Program-made: the position numbers and the translations under genes
Shown: piece by piece, positions 9,091 through 17,767 of the stretch
Layout of the letters: each line of letters starts with the position of its first letter
How positions within the stretch are numbered: the stretch's first letter is position 1
Notes under the pieces: generated by a model
What the model saw: the letters and a program-made list of their open reading frames with translations, nothing else
What the model was told of the DNA's origin: nothing
Database searches by the model: none
NCBI GenBank assembly: GCA_003427395.1
Contig: BFEA01000732.1
Coordinates: 423,983-447,010 of the forward strand
Direction of reading: 5' to 3'
Origin: Chara braunii
Taxonomy: Eukaryota > Streptophyta > Charophyceae > Charales > Characeae
Length of the DNA: 23,028 nucleotides

Positions 9091-9552
9091 AAGTCGGAAA
9101 CTAATCATTAACAGTAGCTGACGTCTCGTGCCACAAGGGTAAGGTCTTCCCCCTTCTTCTCCCCCTTCCTCCCCCTTGTTCCCTCATGCTTGCCGGTGAT
9201 GAGCAACCGGACTGCTGCCCCCCAGAATAGATGGGGCTTCGGTGTTTTTCAAAAAAAAAAAGAAAAAAAGAAATTGCCCTTTCGGATGACGAGATGCGCA
9301 CTACTCAGCTATCTGGGCTGCCGGTCACCTTAGGCGTTTGTCATCCCCCCTCTTTTGCCCTTTCTGTCTTCGCTTGAGGTTAGAGGAATGGCAAATCGCG
9401 TAATCGGGACAACCTGGCCAAATGAAGACCCAATTCACTGTCATGGCAAATCGCGTAATCGGGACAACCTGGCCAAATGAAGACCCAATTCACTGTCAGC
9501 TCAAAAAAAAAAAAAGAAAAAAAAAAAAGTCGGAAACTAATCATTAACAGTA
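9091..9552 (+). mobile_element. Poly(A)-tailed retroposon flanked by a 26-bp direct repeat
   Basis: An identical 26-bp sequence (starting aagtcggaaactaatcatta) occurs at 9091-9116 and 9527-9552. The sequence between them (9117-9526, about 410 bp) ends in an A-rich tail (9503-9528) directly before the second copy. This is the signature of LINE-type target-primed insertion: target duplication, insert, poly(A), target duplication. The insert also holds an internal A-tract (about 9250-9270) and a perfect 55-bp tandem duplication near its 3' end. I see no tRNA A/B boxes and no open frame of interest, so it may be a 7SL- or mRNA-derived retrocopy or an unknown SINE. Confidence 0.75.
9388..9497 (+). 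repeat. Perfect 55-bp tandem duplication
   Basis: Units 9388-9442 and 9443-9497 are identical; each begins atggcaaatcgcgtaatcgg. It lies inside the retroposon, just before its A-tail. Confidence 0.95.
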
Positions 9553-9630
9553 AAGTGAAATGGATAAGGAGGTACGGACATGAAATAAGGAAACAATCAA
9601 GTCAAGGATGGGGAATTCATAAATTGTCGT

Positions 9631-9735
9631 ACTGGATATATTGGGCTCGCGATGATAAAAAAAAATAGCGAGGATGGACGGAGGACTGGATAAATTGGGC
9701 TCGCGATGATTAAAAAAATAGTAGAATGGACGGAG
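9631..9735 (+). repeat. 54-bp tandem duplication
   Basis: The units starting at 9631 and 9685 share actggataWattgggctcgc, then gatgat, an A-run and agNatggacggag. Only a few bases differ. Confidence 0.85.
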
Positions 9736-9989
9736 ATACACTTATCATAAACAAAGTCAAGGTCGTGAGGATGAATTTCGCCGTAAACACCGTCACATTC
9801 ATAAATAAGGATGGATATGAACGCAGGCAAATTCAAAGGATGGATAAAACCATAACACGTCCCGTTGCATAAATAGGCAACGCGGCTCGGAGCAAACCAA
9901 AGGATCGCTTACGGTTTAATTCTCAAAGCGCCAAAAGAAAAAGGCAAAAAAAAAAAAAAGGAACGCTGCTGGTCGATTCGAGTAGGACT
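9736..9989. other. Unassigned sequence
   Basis: Short gaatt/cataaa-type motifs recur loosely and there is an A-run near 9947-9959. No gene seen. Confidence 0.4.
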
Positions 9990-10127
9990 AATCGTTCATG
10001 AAAGTCAAATTCATAAAGGATAAATGGACAAACATAATCGTTCATGAAAGTCAAATTCATAAAGGATAAATGGACAAACATAATCGTTCATGAAAGTCAA
10101 ATTCATAAAGGATAAATGGACAAACAT
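9990..10127 (+). repeat. 46-bp minisatellite, three perfect copies
   Basis: Units 9990-10035, 10036-10081 and 10082-10127 are identical. Each begins aatcgttcatgaaagtcaaa and ends with tggacaaacat. Absence of any divergence implies recent expansion. Confidence 0.97.
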
Positions 10128-10239
10128 GGCATGCGCCGTGCGGAGTTAAATAAGGATCAAATCGATGCTCGTAAGAAACGTGGTGATCAAAGCGGTTCTT
10201 GGAAAAAAAAAAAAAAAAAAAAGCACAAATGTCGACAGT

Positions 10240-10690
10240 ACGCCAAGTGGCGAAGACCAGCGTTCAAAGTTTAAGAAGCGAAGACCAGCGCTTACAATTG
10301 AAAAAAAAAACCTTCAAGAAACAAAAAGATGAAGCCGCCACTCAACTCATCGAAGTGCGAGGTTAAGCGTAGCGGCAGAAAACAGAGCTCTTGAACTACT
10401 ACGAGTTTGAGAGCGGGGGGGGAGACCGCGTTAGCCATTGCGATTATCATGTTCACTTCAACTTCAGCGTTCACAATTTAAGAAAAATCTTTACGAAACA
10501 AAAATATAAAACCGCCACTCAAGTAACAAAAAAAAAAGAAAAAAGGGGGGGGAGGACCGAGTTAGTCATTGCGATAAATATGTTGACTTCACTACGAGTT
10601 CGAGAAGAAAGGGGGGAGGGGGACGACCGAGTTAGTCATTGCGATAAATATGTTGACTTCAACTTGATCGAACCTGCAGATGAAAAGGCG
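10240..10690 (+). repeat. Array of diverged repeats with G-runs
   Basis: A 37-bp sequence starting gaccgagttagtcattgcga is identical at 10555-10591 and 10625-10661, and a diverged copy starts at 10423. Each is preceded by a run of G. A second block, gaaacaaaaaNatNaaNccgc followed by cactcaa, occurs at about 10318 and 10495. Together these suggest units of about 130-180 bp that have been rearranged. Confidence 0.7.
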
Positions 10691-11245
10691 TACAAAAAAG
10701 AATGACAGAAACCGAAAGACGACCTCGATCGACTCGCAAAGCAAGTCAAAACGCCCGTCTTTTTACCCGCATAGAGCGACCGCCCGGTCATTAACGCTGT
10801 ATTTGGTGCAACTTTCAGCCTAGATGCAAGGATAATGACCAGGAGTTCTACTCGGGTGAAGACGGTAATCTCATGCCAGATAGGCCGGGGGGGGGGGGAG
10901 CATAAAGATATTGATTCCGATGCTTGGAAGCCAATATGGTGCACTGTGTGACACTGGGTGGCACTGTGGGCACTGCGTGCCAAGGTCCGCATGCTTGGAA
11001 TCAGGAGAACTACGAATGAAAGTGTACGAACAGATGGGTCGAGAATAATTTCTTGCATTTCTCCCGGTTTGACAATTCTATGCTACCGATACGGTTAGTT
11101 TCTGACGTTCCTACTCAGTGCACAATCTGGCCGTAATTGCAGTCAGATGCATCTAGAAAGATGCCCTCGTGAGAACGTGCCCTTGATAATCCCGAAGTTC
11201 TAATTGGACGATCCACTTCTCGATCGACACACGAAATTGTCCGTG
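10691..11245. other. Unassigned sequence with a short cactg-rich minisatellite
   Basis: Near 10938-10978 there are four close copies of a cactgNGtg(g)-like motif. The 140-codon minus-strand frame over 10636-11058 has no recognisable domain and overlaps repeat sequence, so it is not called as a gene. Confidence 0.4.
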
Positions 11246-11248
11246 GCG

Positions 11249-11885
11249 TGGATTTCATCGTAATTACCGCCAGATTCTCTTTGAAAACTCCCGGTGTGAG
11301 CAATTAGTATACGCTAAGCAAAACGTCGGTCAGAAACTTATCGTATCCGCGGAAAAAACAGTCAGTTCTAAAACGCCCAAAGTCATAGATGACCACTCCG
11401 ATGTCAGTGGGATGCATTTGATAGCAATTACAGACAGCTTCTCTTTTTAAAAAAAAAAAACGGTGTGAATACACGCTAAGCAAAACCACAGTCAGAAACG
11501 TACCTGATTAGCGGATGGAACAGTCAACTCTAGAACACCAAAAGTCATAGATGACCACCCTGACATCAGTGCGATGCATTTGATCGCAATTACGGCCAAA
11601 TTCCCTTCAAAAACTTCCGGTGTGAGTGTACACTAAGTAGAACCACGGCAGAAACTTACGGTGTCAAAGAAAAAGCAGTCAGTTGTAAAACGCCAAATGT
11701 CAAAGATGACCACTCTGACGTCAGTGCGATGCATTTGATCGCAATTCCCGCCAGATTCCCTTCGAAAACTCCCGGTGTGAGTGTTCTCTAAGCGGAACCA
11801 CGTCAGAAACTTACCGCATCAGCAAAAAAACACTTAGTTCTAAAACGGCAAAAGTCGAAGATGACCAGACTGACGTCAGGACTTC
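11249..11885 (+). repeat. 155-169-bp tandem repeat, about four copies, with TGACGTCA motifs
   Basis: The anchor ggtgtga lies at 11293, 11462, 11619 and 11774, giving units of 169, 157 and 155 bp. Conserved blocks are cNctaagcNRaacca, gtcagaaactta, agtcatagatgaccac and tcagtgcgatgcatttgatcg, then aatta/ttccc. In the last two units the palindrome tgacgtca is intact; the earlier units have tgtcagtg or acatcagt there. No coding frame is conserved across units. Confidence 0.85.
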
Positions 11886-12300
11886 CACGATAAGGGTCGG
11901 GTTGTCAGAAGCAGCTCAGAAGTTAACAGACCGTCAACGTTTTTCAACCTAGCTGAACCTACTTCTAAGTCGTTGAGTTGGCATCATGAGCCTGTGTTTG
12001 AAGGGCTGCAGGGAACCCGAACGGATTCGAACTCCGTTTCCATTAGTAGCTAGCAAGGTCAGCGCCACGTGTCCGCAAACGGGCGATCCTCAGCGCTACA
12101 GCAACAAGGTCCGCATTTAAATCTTCAGATTGAGGTACCAGGTCAGAGCTCGAATGAGTCGAATCTCACCATCATCTTGCCCTCAAGAGGTCCAAGTCCA
12201 CCGCATCCCTGACCATGCAAACGACAATCTCAGAATGCGCGCGCGGTGCTGCCACATCGCGGATGAGCCGAATCTCGACCAAGTTGAAGACTGCCGAGTG
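11886..12300. other. Unassigned sequence; tRNA-like B-box fragment on the minus strand
   Basis: Near 12016-12040 the minus strand reads acggagttcgaatccgt, a 5-bp stem with a tRNA-like T loop and B box. The rest of a tRNA could not be folded convincingly around it. No gene seen. Confidence 0.35.
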
Positions 12301-12302
12301 GC

Positions 12303-12552
12303 CCGAGTCCGAATTTCTGCAACGAATGCCATACATCGCCGCCGCGTCAGCTCTTCCGCTCTTGACCAATGCAACGAGGCTGGCATGTCATCTCTTCAGG
12401 TTTGCAACGCGTACGGCTGAAATGCTGAACTGGCCATGTAGCGGACGCATTGCAGAGCTGAAGAGATGACATGACGGCCTGGGTGCATAGCTAAAAAGCG
12501 GAAGAGCCGACGCGGCGGCGATGAACGGCAGTCGTTCCAGAGCTAAGGACTA
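12303..12552. repeat. Long foldback: two inverted arms of about 108 bp, 32-nt loop
   Basis: Arm one (12303-12412) and the reverse complement of arm two (12445-12552) align along their full length at about 80% by eye. Shared blocks include catcgccgccgcgtc, ggctcttccgct (one mismatch) and catgtcatctcttcag. The loop is 12413-12444. Parts of the arm (ttctgcaacgaatgccatac and onward) recur in direct orientation at about 12975-13012 and 13068-13100. It may be a foldback transposon or a hairpin RNA locus. The short plus and minus frames over it are consequences of the inverted repeat. Confidence 0.8.
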
Positions 12553-13160
12553 GTCGACCTTCAACTCGACCGAAGGCTTCTTCAACTTGACTTGGCGCCT
12601 CTCCCTGCAACGTAGGCATACCATTTGAGAATAGGCAAAGTCCGCCATGTAAGGAGCTGACGTGGCGACGCAGGTACACGGTTTCGTAATACGCAAAGTC
12701 AGCCTTGCCAGCCGTTGGCGACCCGCAACGTTAGCCAAGCCAGAAACAGGTCCATTGACTCCATTCAGATTCCGCAAAGAGTGCCGTACGTTGCAACCCC
12801 AGCACTTCCGCCCAGCAACTGCCAATTAAAAAAATTAATGATCCCTTCGCCAAGTACGAGCTGAAATAACACGCAACGAGCCCTCAACACAACCATCTCC
12901 AAACCATCGTCGAGAATCCAAAGCACCAGTTCAACTTACGCAACTTCCGCCAAGCCAGATTGGTCGATTCGGGTTCTGCAACGAACTGCCGTACGTCGCA
13001 ACGTCAGCGCCGTCAACTTCACCCACGCCTTACCAATTTATCCCCGAGATTGGTCAATCGAGATTCTGGAACGAGTGCCAAACGTCGCAGCGTCAGCTCG
13101 TCACTTCCAGAAACTGCCGAGGTCGCAGATCCCTCACAAACCGCATGTGTGTTAAGAGGA
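12553..13160. other. 3' flank of the F-box gene with two dispersed repeat copies
   Basis: Copies of agattggtcRatYgRgNttctgNaacgaRYgcc...cgtcgcaRcgtcagc lie at 12957-13012 and 13049-13100 and resemble the foldback arm. No second gene and no clear AATAAA signal for the minus-strand gene were found. The 3' end of its transcript is undefined. Confidence 0.5.
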
Positions 13161-13161
13161 T

Positions 13162-14655
13162 CTAATTGAGTTGCTGGGTGATGCGAATGCCCATCACAGG
13201 GCCGCGATCCCCTGCACGCATGGCATAGCACTTGACGTTCATCCCGGCATTCTCCTGAAGGTTGGTACAGACGGCGGCTGCGAACGAGGACACCCTTCCC
13301 CGAGGTTGCCAGTCTCCCACTGGACCTGCCCATGCCTTCAGGTTGAGCATTTCGTTGCTGCACCTCGTGGTGGGTTGGTTGAACTCCTCCGCGTCGAAAA
13401 TCGCCGCCACCGCTGCGGGGACGTCGTCGGTGCGGTTTCTCGCTGACAGCTCCTCGTAACTCCATTTCTTGTTGACGGCCTCATCATGAAGAAACAGCTC
13501 GGAATGCCATGCGTCCAGAGCTTGCATAGTTCCTTCGCAGGTGGGCGAGTCGCAAAGAGGACAGCGCAACAGATGCATGTCTGCTATCCAACTTCCTCGT
13601 CGCACGTTCCCAATCGCCTGCGAAAACCCGTCCTCTCTCGAAACACGATAGGCATCCACTTCCGAGGAGGAGGAAGGAGCGGAAGAGGAGAAGGCCGGTA
13701 GAGAGGAAGATGGATCCGAACGGCTGGCCTTCGCTGAGTTCACTGCCCCGTCTTCACAATGACCTTGCTTTCCCTTGTTGTCCGCTCGAAGAGTGTCCGT
13801 CGCAATGACCATCCCAGAGCGTACCTCGAAAACGCCGAGCCTCATCCAATCCAGATGCTTATCCTGCTGCTGATACTTGAACGAATGCCTCCCATCAGTG
13901 ACGGACCGGAAGAGAGCGCGCCAGCTTAGACTGGGCTTCGACAGCCCTCCGGGGATGACGATACCCAGCTGCCGCTCGCACACACACCGCCAAACCTCTT
14001 CCTCCATAGCCAGCAAGTTGAACTCATGATTGAGCATGGCCACCGTGACAACTTCCTTGGCTTTCAAGAAACTGATGATGCTCAGCCAGACGTCAGAGTT
14101 CACCCGCTGGTTCTCGGCGTCACACTGTCTCAATGCCGAAGCATCAGCCTCTCCCTTGAAATTGTCTTCTGTGAGTTGTCTTCTGCCGTGCGCATCTCCC
14201 TGCGACTCTTCTCCTCCTGCGTACGCGTCCAATGCCTGTCCCCTTGTCGCAATCAGCTTGTCCCCATCTTCGTTGGATGGGCAGCAAACCTGCGGCTGCT
14301 TGCAGCTGCCGTCCGCCGTGCACTCATTCGATGTACTTCCCGTCACATGATCGCTAGCTTTCTCCATCGTTTTCACCGGAATTTCCGGAGAACCTAGGGA
14401 CTCGTCTCGGCTCCCAGCAATCGCTGACAGACGCCTTGCAGCTTTGACGCTAGCGATAGTGGAGAAATCGGTAGAGCTGCTGCACGGGCTTCTCGTCGCA
14501 GATGCTGGAAGCGAAGGAGATGAAGAAGCCCAGCCCGGAGAGTACGTGCAAGATAACCTTGCTACATCGTCAGCACGGGTTACTCGAGACGAAGAAGACG
14601 AAGAAGAAGAAAAAGACGAGCAGCAGCGCGGAGATCGAGGAGTTAATGGCGACAT
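13162..14655 (-). CDS. F-box protein, plant type, single exon (497 aa)
   Basis: Predicted substrate-recruiting subunit of an SCF (Skp1-Cullin-F-box) ubiquitin ligase. The first 180 residues or so are low-complexity: Ser-rich (eight consecutive Ser near residue 16) with a Cys-rich patch at 117-126. An F-box follows at about 186-230 (SDVWLSIISFLKAKEVV...VWRCVCERQ), which binds Skp1. A conserved block at 255-273 (GRHSFKYQQQDKHLDWMRLG) follows, then a Ser-rich linker (about 310-332), a CPLCDSPTCEG motif (365-375) and a C-terminal domain ending RITQQLN. From memory the block and C-terminus resemble land-plant F-box proteins of the At3g61730 (RMF) group; this needs a search. The frame is uninterrupted and ends in TAG. 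The start is the first ATG in frame, with A at -3. A shorter start at Met96 is possible because the N-terminus is low-complexity. The long plus-strand frames inside are shadows. The target protein cannot be inferred. Confidence 0.9.
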   Translation of the reverse strand: MSPLTPRSPRCCSSFSSSSSSSSRVTRADDVARLSCTYSPGWASSSPSLPASATRSPCSSSTDFSTIASVKAARRLSAIAGSRDESLGSPEIPVKTMEKASDHVTGSTSNECTADGSCKQPQVCCPSNEDGDKLIATRGQALDAYAGGEESQGDAHGRRQLTEDNFKGEADASALRQCDAENQRVNSDVWLSIISFLKAKEVVTVAMLNHEFNLLAMEEEVWRCVCERQLGIVIPGGLSKPSLSWRALFRSVTDGRHSFKYQQQDKHLDWMRLGVFEVRSGMVIATDTLRADNKGKQGHCEDGAVNSAKASRSDPSSSLPAFSSSAPSSSSEVDAYRVSREDGFSQAIGNVRRGSWIADMHLLRCPLCDSPTCEGTMQALDAWHSELFLHDEAVNKKWSYEELSARNRTDDVPAAVAAIFDAEEFNQPTTRCSNEMLNLKAWAGPVGDWQPRGRVSSFAAAVCTNLQENAGMNVKCYAMRAGDRGPVMGIRITQQLN

Positions 14656-15064
14656 GATGACACTAAGGCAGTAGGTTCGCGGGAAAGAAAGATCACCCTA
14701 CAGACGTGAACTGGCTCGCGGAGGAATCGTCTGATTCGTCTCTACCAGTCGAAAATTCTCGCTATAACTTCAGTCCGTAGACTGAACGCAGATTTCAGTA
14801 CGCACACAACACTTCCAGCAAATCTCCAGAGAGTTTCCTCCCTGGATGTTGGAGCGGGAGCTCTCCCCTCGAGAGCCAACGGAGGTAGCGGCAAAAGTGT
14901 CTGCCGATTTGATGTCAATCGCGTAGAAAGCGGCTACCTAGCGCCAGTGTCGCAGCAGCAGCGTTCAGTACGAAACTGCTCTTCTACATCCGAGTCAACT
15001 CTATAGCAGCTCACAGAGCTAACCCTTAAACGCTCCGTTAAAATGACAGCCTGAAGGCACATAG

Positions 15065-15070
15065 TTTATA
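15065..15070 (-). promoter_or_regulatory. Candidate TATA box of the F-box gene
   Basis: The minus strand reads ctatttataaactatg here, giving TATAAA about 410 bp upstream of the ATG and implying a 5' leader of roughly 380 nt. No other core promoter motif was identified, so this rests on the motif and position only. Confidence 0.3.
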
Positions 15071-15240
15071 AATAGCGATAAATATGACATCTCTCCGCAC
15101 AACTCAAGGATGCGGTAACGGAGAGCAGGGCGAGTAAGCTGCGATCATTCGATGCTCGTTCCGAGTGGTGAGCGGGACTCTTAAGGGGACGAAGAGCGTA
15201 CTCTGGACACATGAGATCGAAGTGGTCTATTTATACCGAC

Positions 15241-15300
15241 AGCGAGTCGAAGGCAGAGCGTGGGACGGACAGCGAGTCGAAGGCAGAGCGTGGGACGGAC
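15241..15300 (+). repeat. Perfect 30-bp tandem duplication
   Basis: Units 15241-15270 and 15271-15300 are identical, each starting agcgagtcgaaggcagagcg. The 64-codon plus frame running from here to 15454 has no known domain and begins in the duplication. I do not call it a gene. Confidence 0.95.
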
Positions 15301-15463
15301 TCAAAATGACGAGCTCAAGACACCGTGCCTGTGCGACCGCCTCTGGCGAGTTCTGATCTCGCCGTCATCGGCCTTCATCACTCCTCCAACCGCCGAGGAC
15401 AACACGGCGCGCGCCGCGCGGGAAGACAGCTACCTGTGGCTTCAGTTCGATTAAAAAAAATGT

Positions 15464-15664
15464 TCCCGCCGAATTTTTTATTTTATTTTATTTTTTAAAA
15501 GGGCGACGGCCTTGAGATATTATCATTAAGCTGACCGCGGGCCGAAGCAATTCGTTAGTAGTTGGTTTTACTCGTCACGTTCCATCATCTGGATGCGAAC
15601 ACAGGTCTGTATTTCAACAGTTCATGGGTGTACCCACTGAGCTAGGCTCTTGGGTCCCGCCGAA
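15464..15664 (-). mobile_element. tRNA-related SINE, 181 bp, with 10-bp target duplications
   Basis: On the minus strand: target duplication ttcggcggga (15664-15655), then a tRNA-like head with A box tagctcagtgggt (15644-15632) and B box tgttcgcatcc (15601-15591), then about 80 bp of body. It ends in an A-rich tail of aaaat repeats (15496-15474) and the second ttcggcggga (15473-15464). The head most resembles tRNA-Phe around the B box, but the anticodon arm is degenerate. Pol III internal promoter, A-tail and target duplication together define a SINE. A partner LINE would supply its retroposition; one LINE remnant lies 1.2 kb away, with no evidence that they are linked. Confidence 0.8.
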
Positions 15665-16160
15665 AATTTGAAAATGCGGACACACAGAAATTACCGACCA
15701 CTCTTCGTGTTTTCACATACCACTCGTCCCTAGGCGCTGCAAACAACCCGCCATCTCGGACTTCCGCGCGATATCCTCACGCTACGGTTTTCCCCCGAAT
15801 ATAACGTACCCCGATAATGAACGTACACAACCCGTTTTTCCGGTCCGGTACAGCCATAACGGGGGTGCGTTGTGCTCGGAGGAGGCTGGTTTTCGTCAGT
15901 TACCGCCGAATGTACCAGTATCCTTTGTCAGATTGCTGTCGTGGATATCCTGGTGTGATCCGACCCTGGAGGATAGCACGATCGAAGGGACAAGGAAGAA
16001 CTACTGCCGCTCAAAGCCTATCCTTCAATCCATAGCTAATCATACTATAAACAGGTTTAAAAAAAAAAAAAAAAAAAAAAAAACTGGTACTGTCCTACGT
16101 CCTACGCTGCATCTCACTGGTCCCGTAAAAGGCGAAGATGGGTAAGACTCCCATAGATTC
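15665..16160. other. Unassigned sequence ending in an A-tract
   Basis: No supported gene. Two overlapping plus-strand frames (15817-16145) lack recognisable features. The A-run at 16060-16083 could be the tail of an older retroposon, but no target duplication was found. Confidence 0.4.
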
Positions 16161-16749
16161 TCACTCCGGGGGATGAAGTCCCACTAGCAGCGTTGAGTTT
16201 CCTCAACTTCTGCAACCTGTAAGTGTTTGTGAAGATGTGAGGAAACTCGAAGTGATGGGCCTAGCTCAGTTGGTAAGGCACAGAAGTTGCATTCAGGAGG
16301 TCGTGGGTTCAATCCCCATTCGGGCAAGCTTGGTGTTCTACCAGCTAGAGATAACCTGTCAGCTAGAGATAACCTGTCGGCCCCCGAAGCCAGCGTTGGC
16401 AGGACCTTGGCTGACGTTGTTGGCTGCTATGCAGCGACAATATTGGCCATTAGACACCGCCATGTGGGGTTGGGGGGGGTAGGAGGAGGTGCAGTGACTG
16501 GCCATTGCTCGGTGCTAGCACCGCCTATTTCCCCCATCGGCAATGCCTGCCCACCCCTCGTCACCGTGATGAGGGACTGGTACAGCCTTGCCCTCCCACC
16601 ACAGCTGTGGTGCCAACCTACCCTGTGGGCTGGGGAGGGATCCGGGTTGGTTGGTGTTCCCCCATACTATGTATAGAATAGTGAGAGGATGAGATAGATG
16701 CGTACTATCAAGAAAAATGAGATAGATGAGAGAACAATATAGCTTACCT

Positions 16750-16786
<37 letters not shown>

Positions 16787-16861
16787 GATCGGTGCACATC
16801 TCCCCAAAGACGCACAGATTCAGTCGTTGAGGAAACTCAATGCTGCTGCGTAGTGGGACTT
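16161..16861. repeat. Inverted repeat (about 65-75-bp arms) split by a SINE-like insertion
   Basis: The left arm (about 16161-16238) and the reverse complement of 16795-16861 match along their length. Both have aagtcccacta, gcagcRttgagtttcctcaa and a shared tail ending agatgtg, with small indels. Without the insert between them the arms would be about 20 nt apart, forming a foldback of roughly 165 bp. The right arm runs into the LINE fragment on its outer side. Confidence 0.7.
16250..16792 (+). mobile_element. tRNA-headed, poly(A)-tailed element (SINE-like), about 525 bp
   Basis: The head at 16257-16326 has an A box tagctcagttgg (16262-16273), a T arm gtgggttcaatccccat (16304-16320) with B box ggttcaatcc, and a tRNA-like spacing. 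The acceptor stem no longer pairs. The body contains an 18-bp tandem duplication (agctagagataacctgtc at 16343 and 16361) and G-rich sequence, and the element ends in 31 A (16754-16784). Flanks aagtgatggg (16250) and aagtgatcgg (16783) form a 7-bp exact, or 10-bp with one mismatch, target duplication. At about 525 bp it is longer than typical plant SINEs and may carry extra sequence. Plus-strand frames inside are not conserved genes. Confidence 0.65.
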
Positions 16862-17322
16862 GGCCTTCCGTAGACTGTGAGGACCCCGGACTTGCAGAAG
16901 ATTTTTATGTTTTCATTTTTTCTCAAAGTGATCACTCCTTTAACCCATCCTATTGGTAGTTTTTTCCCCTCAAGTATGATGTCGTTGTAGACCTGTAGTA
17001 GGAAGGGACCCGTGGAGTCCCAAGTAGCAATAAAGAGTTCCACAGGCAGCCCGTCAAGTCCAGGGCATTTTCCGTGTACCATCTGACTTGCTGCATGTGT
17101 TAGTTCGTCAAGGCTAAGAAGCTTGTCCAAGTCCACTCTGGCTTGCGTTGACAGTTTTATCCTTGAGCTGTTCCAAAACTCGGAATGTGCTGAGAGGTCT
17201 GTTCCGAAGGATTCCTTGGGTCTACGAGTGGTGAGAATATCTTTGAAGCAGTCTGCTACATAGGAGCACATCTGCACTGTAGTGGTTGCGTTGGGGGCAT
17301 CACAGTTGAAAGGGTGGGGCAA
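16837..17322 (-). pseudogene. Non-LTR retrotransposon (LINE) reverse transcriptase fragment
   Basis: The 161-codon minus frame matches the start of a LINE ORF2 reverse transcriptase. The segment before the polymerase (SLDELTHAASQMVHGKCPGLDG) is followed by the LPVELFIATWDSTGPFLL and LPIGWVKGVITL blocks, which fit RT motifs 0 to 1 of plant L1-type elements (K-x-PG-x-DG). The match stops after VITL. The catalytic YxDD motif, the rest of RT and the endonuclease are absent, and sequence shared with the nearby inverted-repeat arm follows. Upstream on the minus strand is an A-rich stretch and a short possible extension (FRTLLLKLTKPLMRK, near 17360-17410). Dead on arrival or heavily truncated. Confidence 0.8.
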
Positions 17323-17468
17323 TTTTTTTTATTTTTATTTTATTTTTATTTTATTTTTTCTCATCAGGGGCTTAGTAAGTTTGAGGAGAAGAGTTCGAAA
17401 GGTCATCTTCGTTTTTTTTTTCTTTTTTCTTTTTTTGTTTTTTTTTAAAGGGCCTAGTGTCCAAGGCT

Positions 17469-17514
<46 letters not shown>

Positions 17515-17767
17515 GCACACATCTGTTGACAGCAACAGATGACCAGCAGAACTTTCTGTTGCTGTCCCAGATAAGTGTCGACATTGATCTGAGACAGCAA
17601 CAGCAAGGCCTGAGGATGTGCAGCCTTCTCCCCCTCCAGCAGGACCCATTCAGGCCTGGGACGGGCCTTTTTTTTTTTTCTTTCTCTCTCGTTTGTTTTT
17701 CGGCACACAAAGCGCACACAACGAGACAAACATTGTGGGCCAGTGCTATTCCACCGGCCCGAAGAAA
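17323..17767. repeat. T-rich tracts and (TC)n microsatellite
   Basis: tttta repeats at 17323-17358, T-runs at 17412-17447 and a TC tract at 17472-17512. Beyond that, 17521-17605 contains two imperfect inverted pairs built on ctgttg / caacag. No gene supported. Confidence 0.7.

Noticed and set aside
10636-11058. 140-codon minus-strand frame as a gene
   Set aside because: No recognisable domain. It begins in unassigned sequence and overlaps the 37-bp repeat copies, and nothing supports coding use.
12000-12100. Possible tRNA gene on the minus strand
   Set aside because: A T-arm-like stem with gttcgaatcc is present, but I could not build D and anticodon arms with proper pairing and spacing, and no terminator T-run follows.
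15260-15454. 64-codon plus-strand frame ending REDSYLWLQFD
   Set aside because: It starts inside a 30-bp tandem duplication and has no known motif or upstream promoter evidence. It could be a terminal exon, but that is not supportable here.
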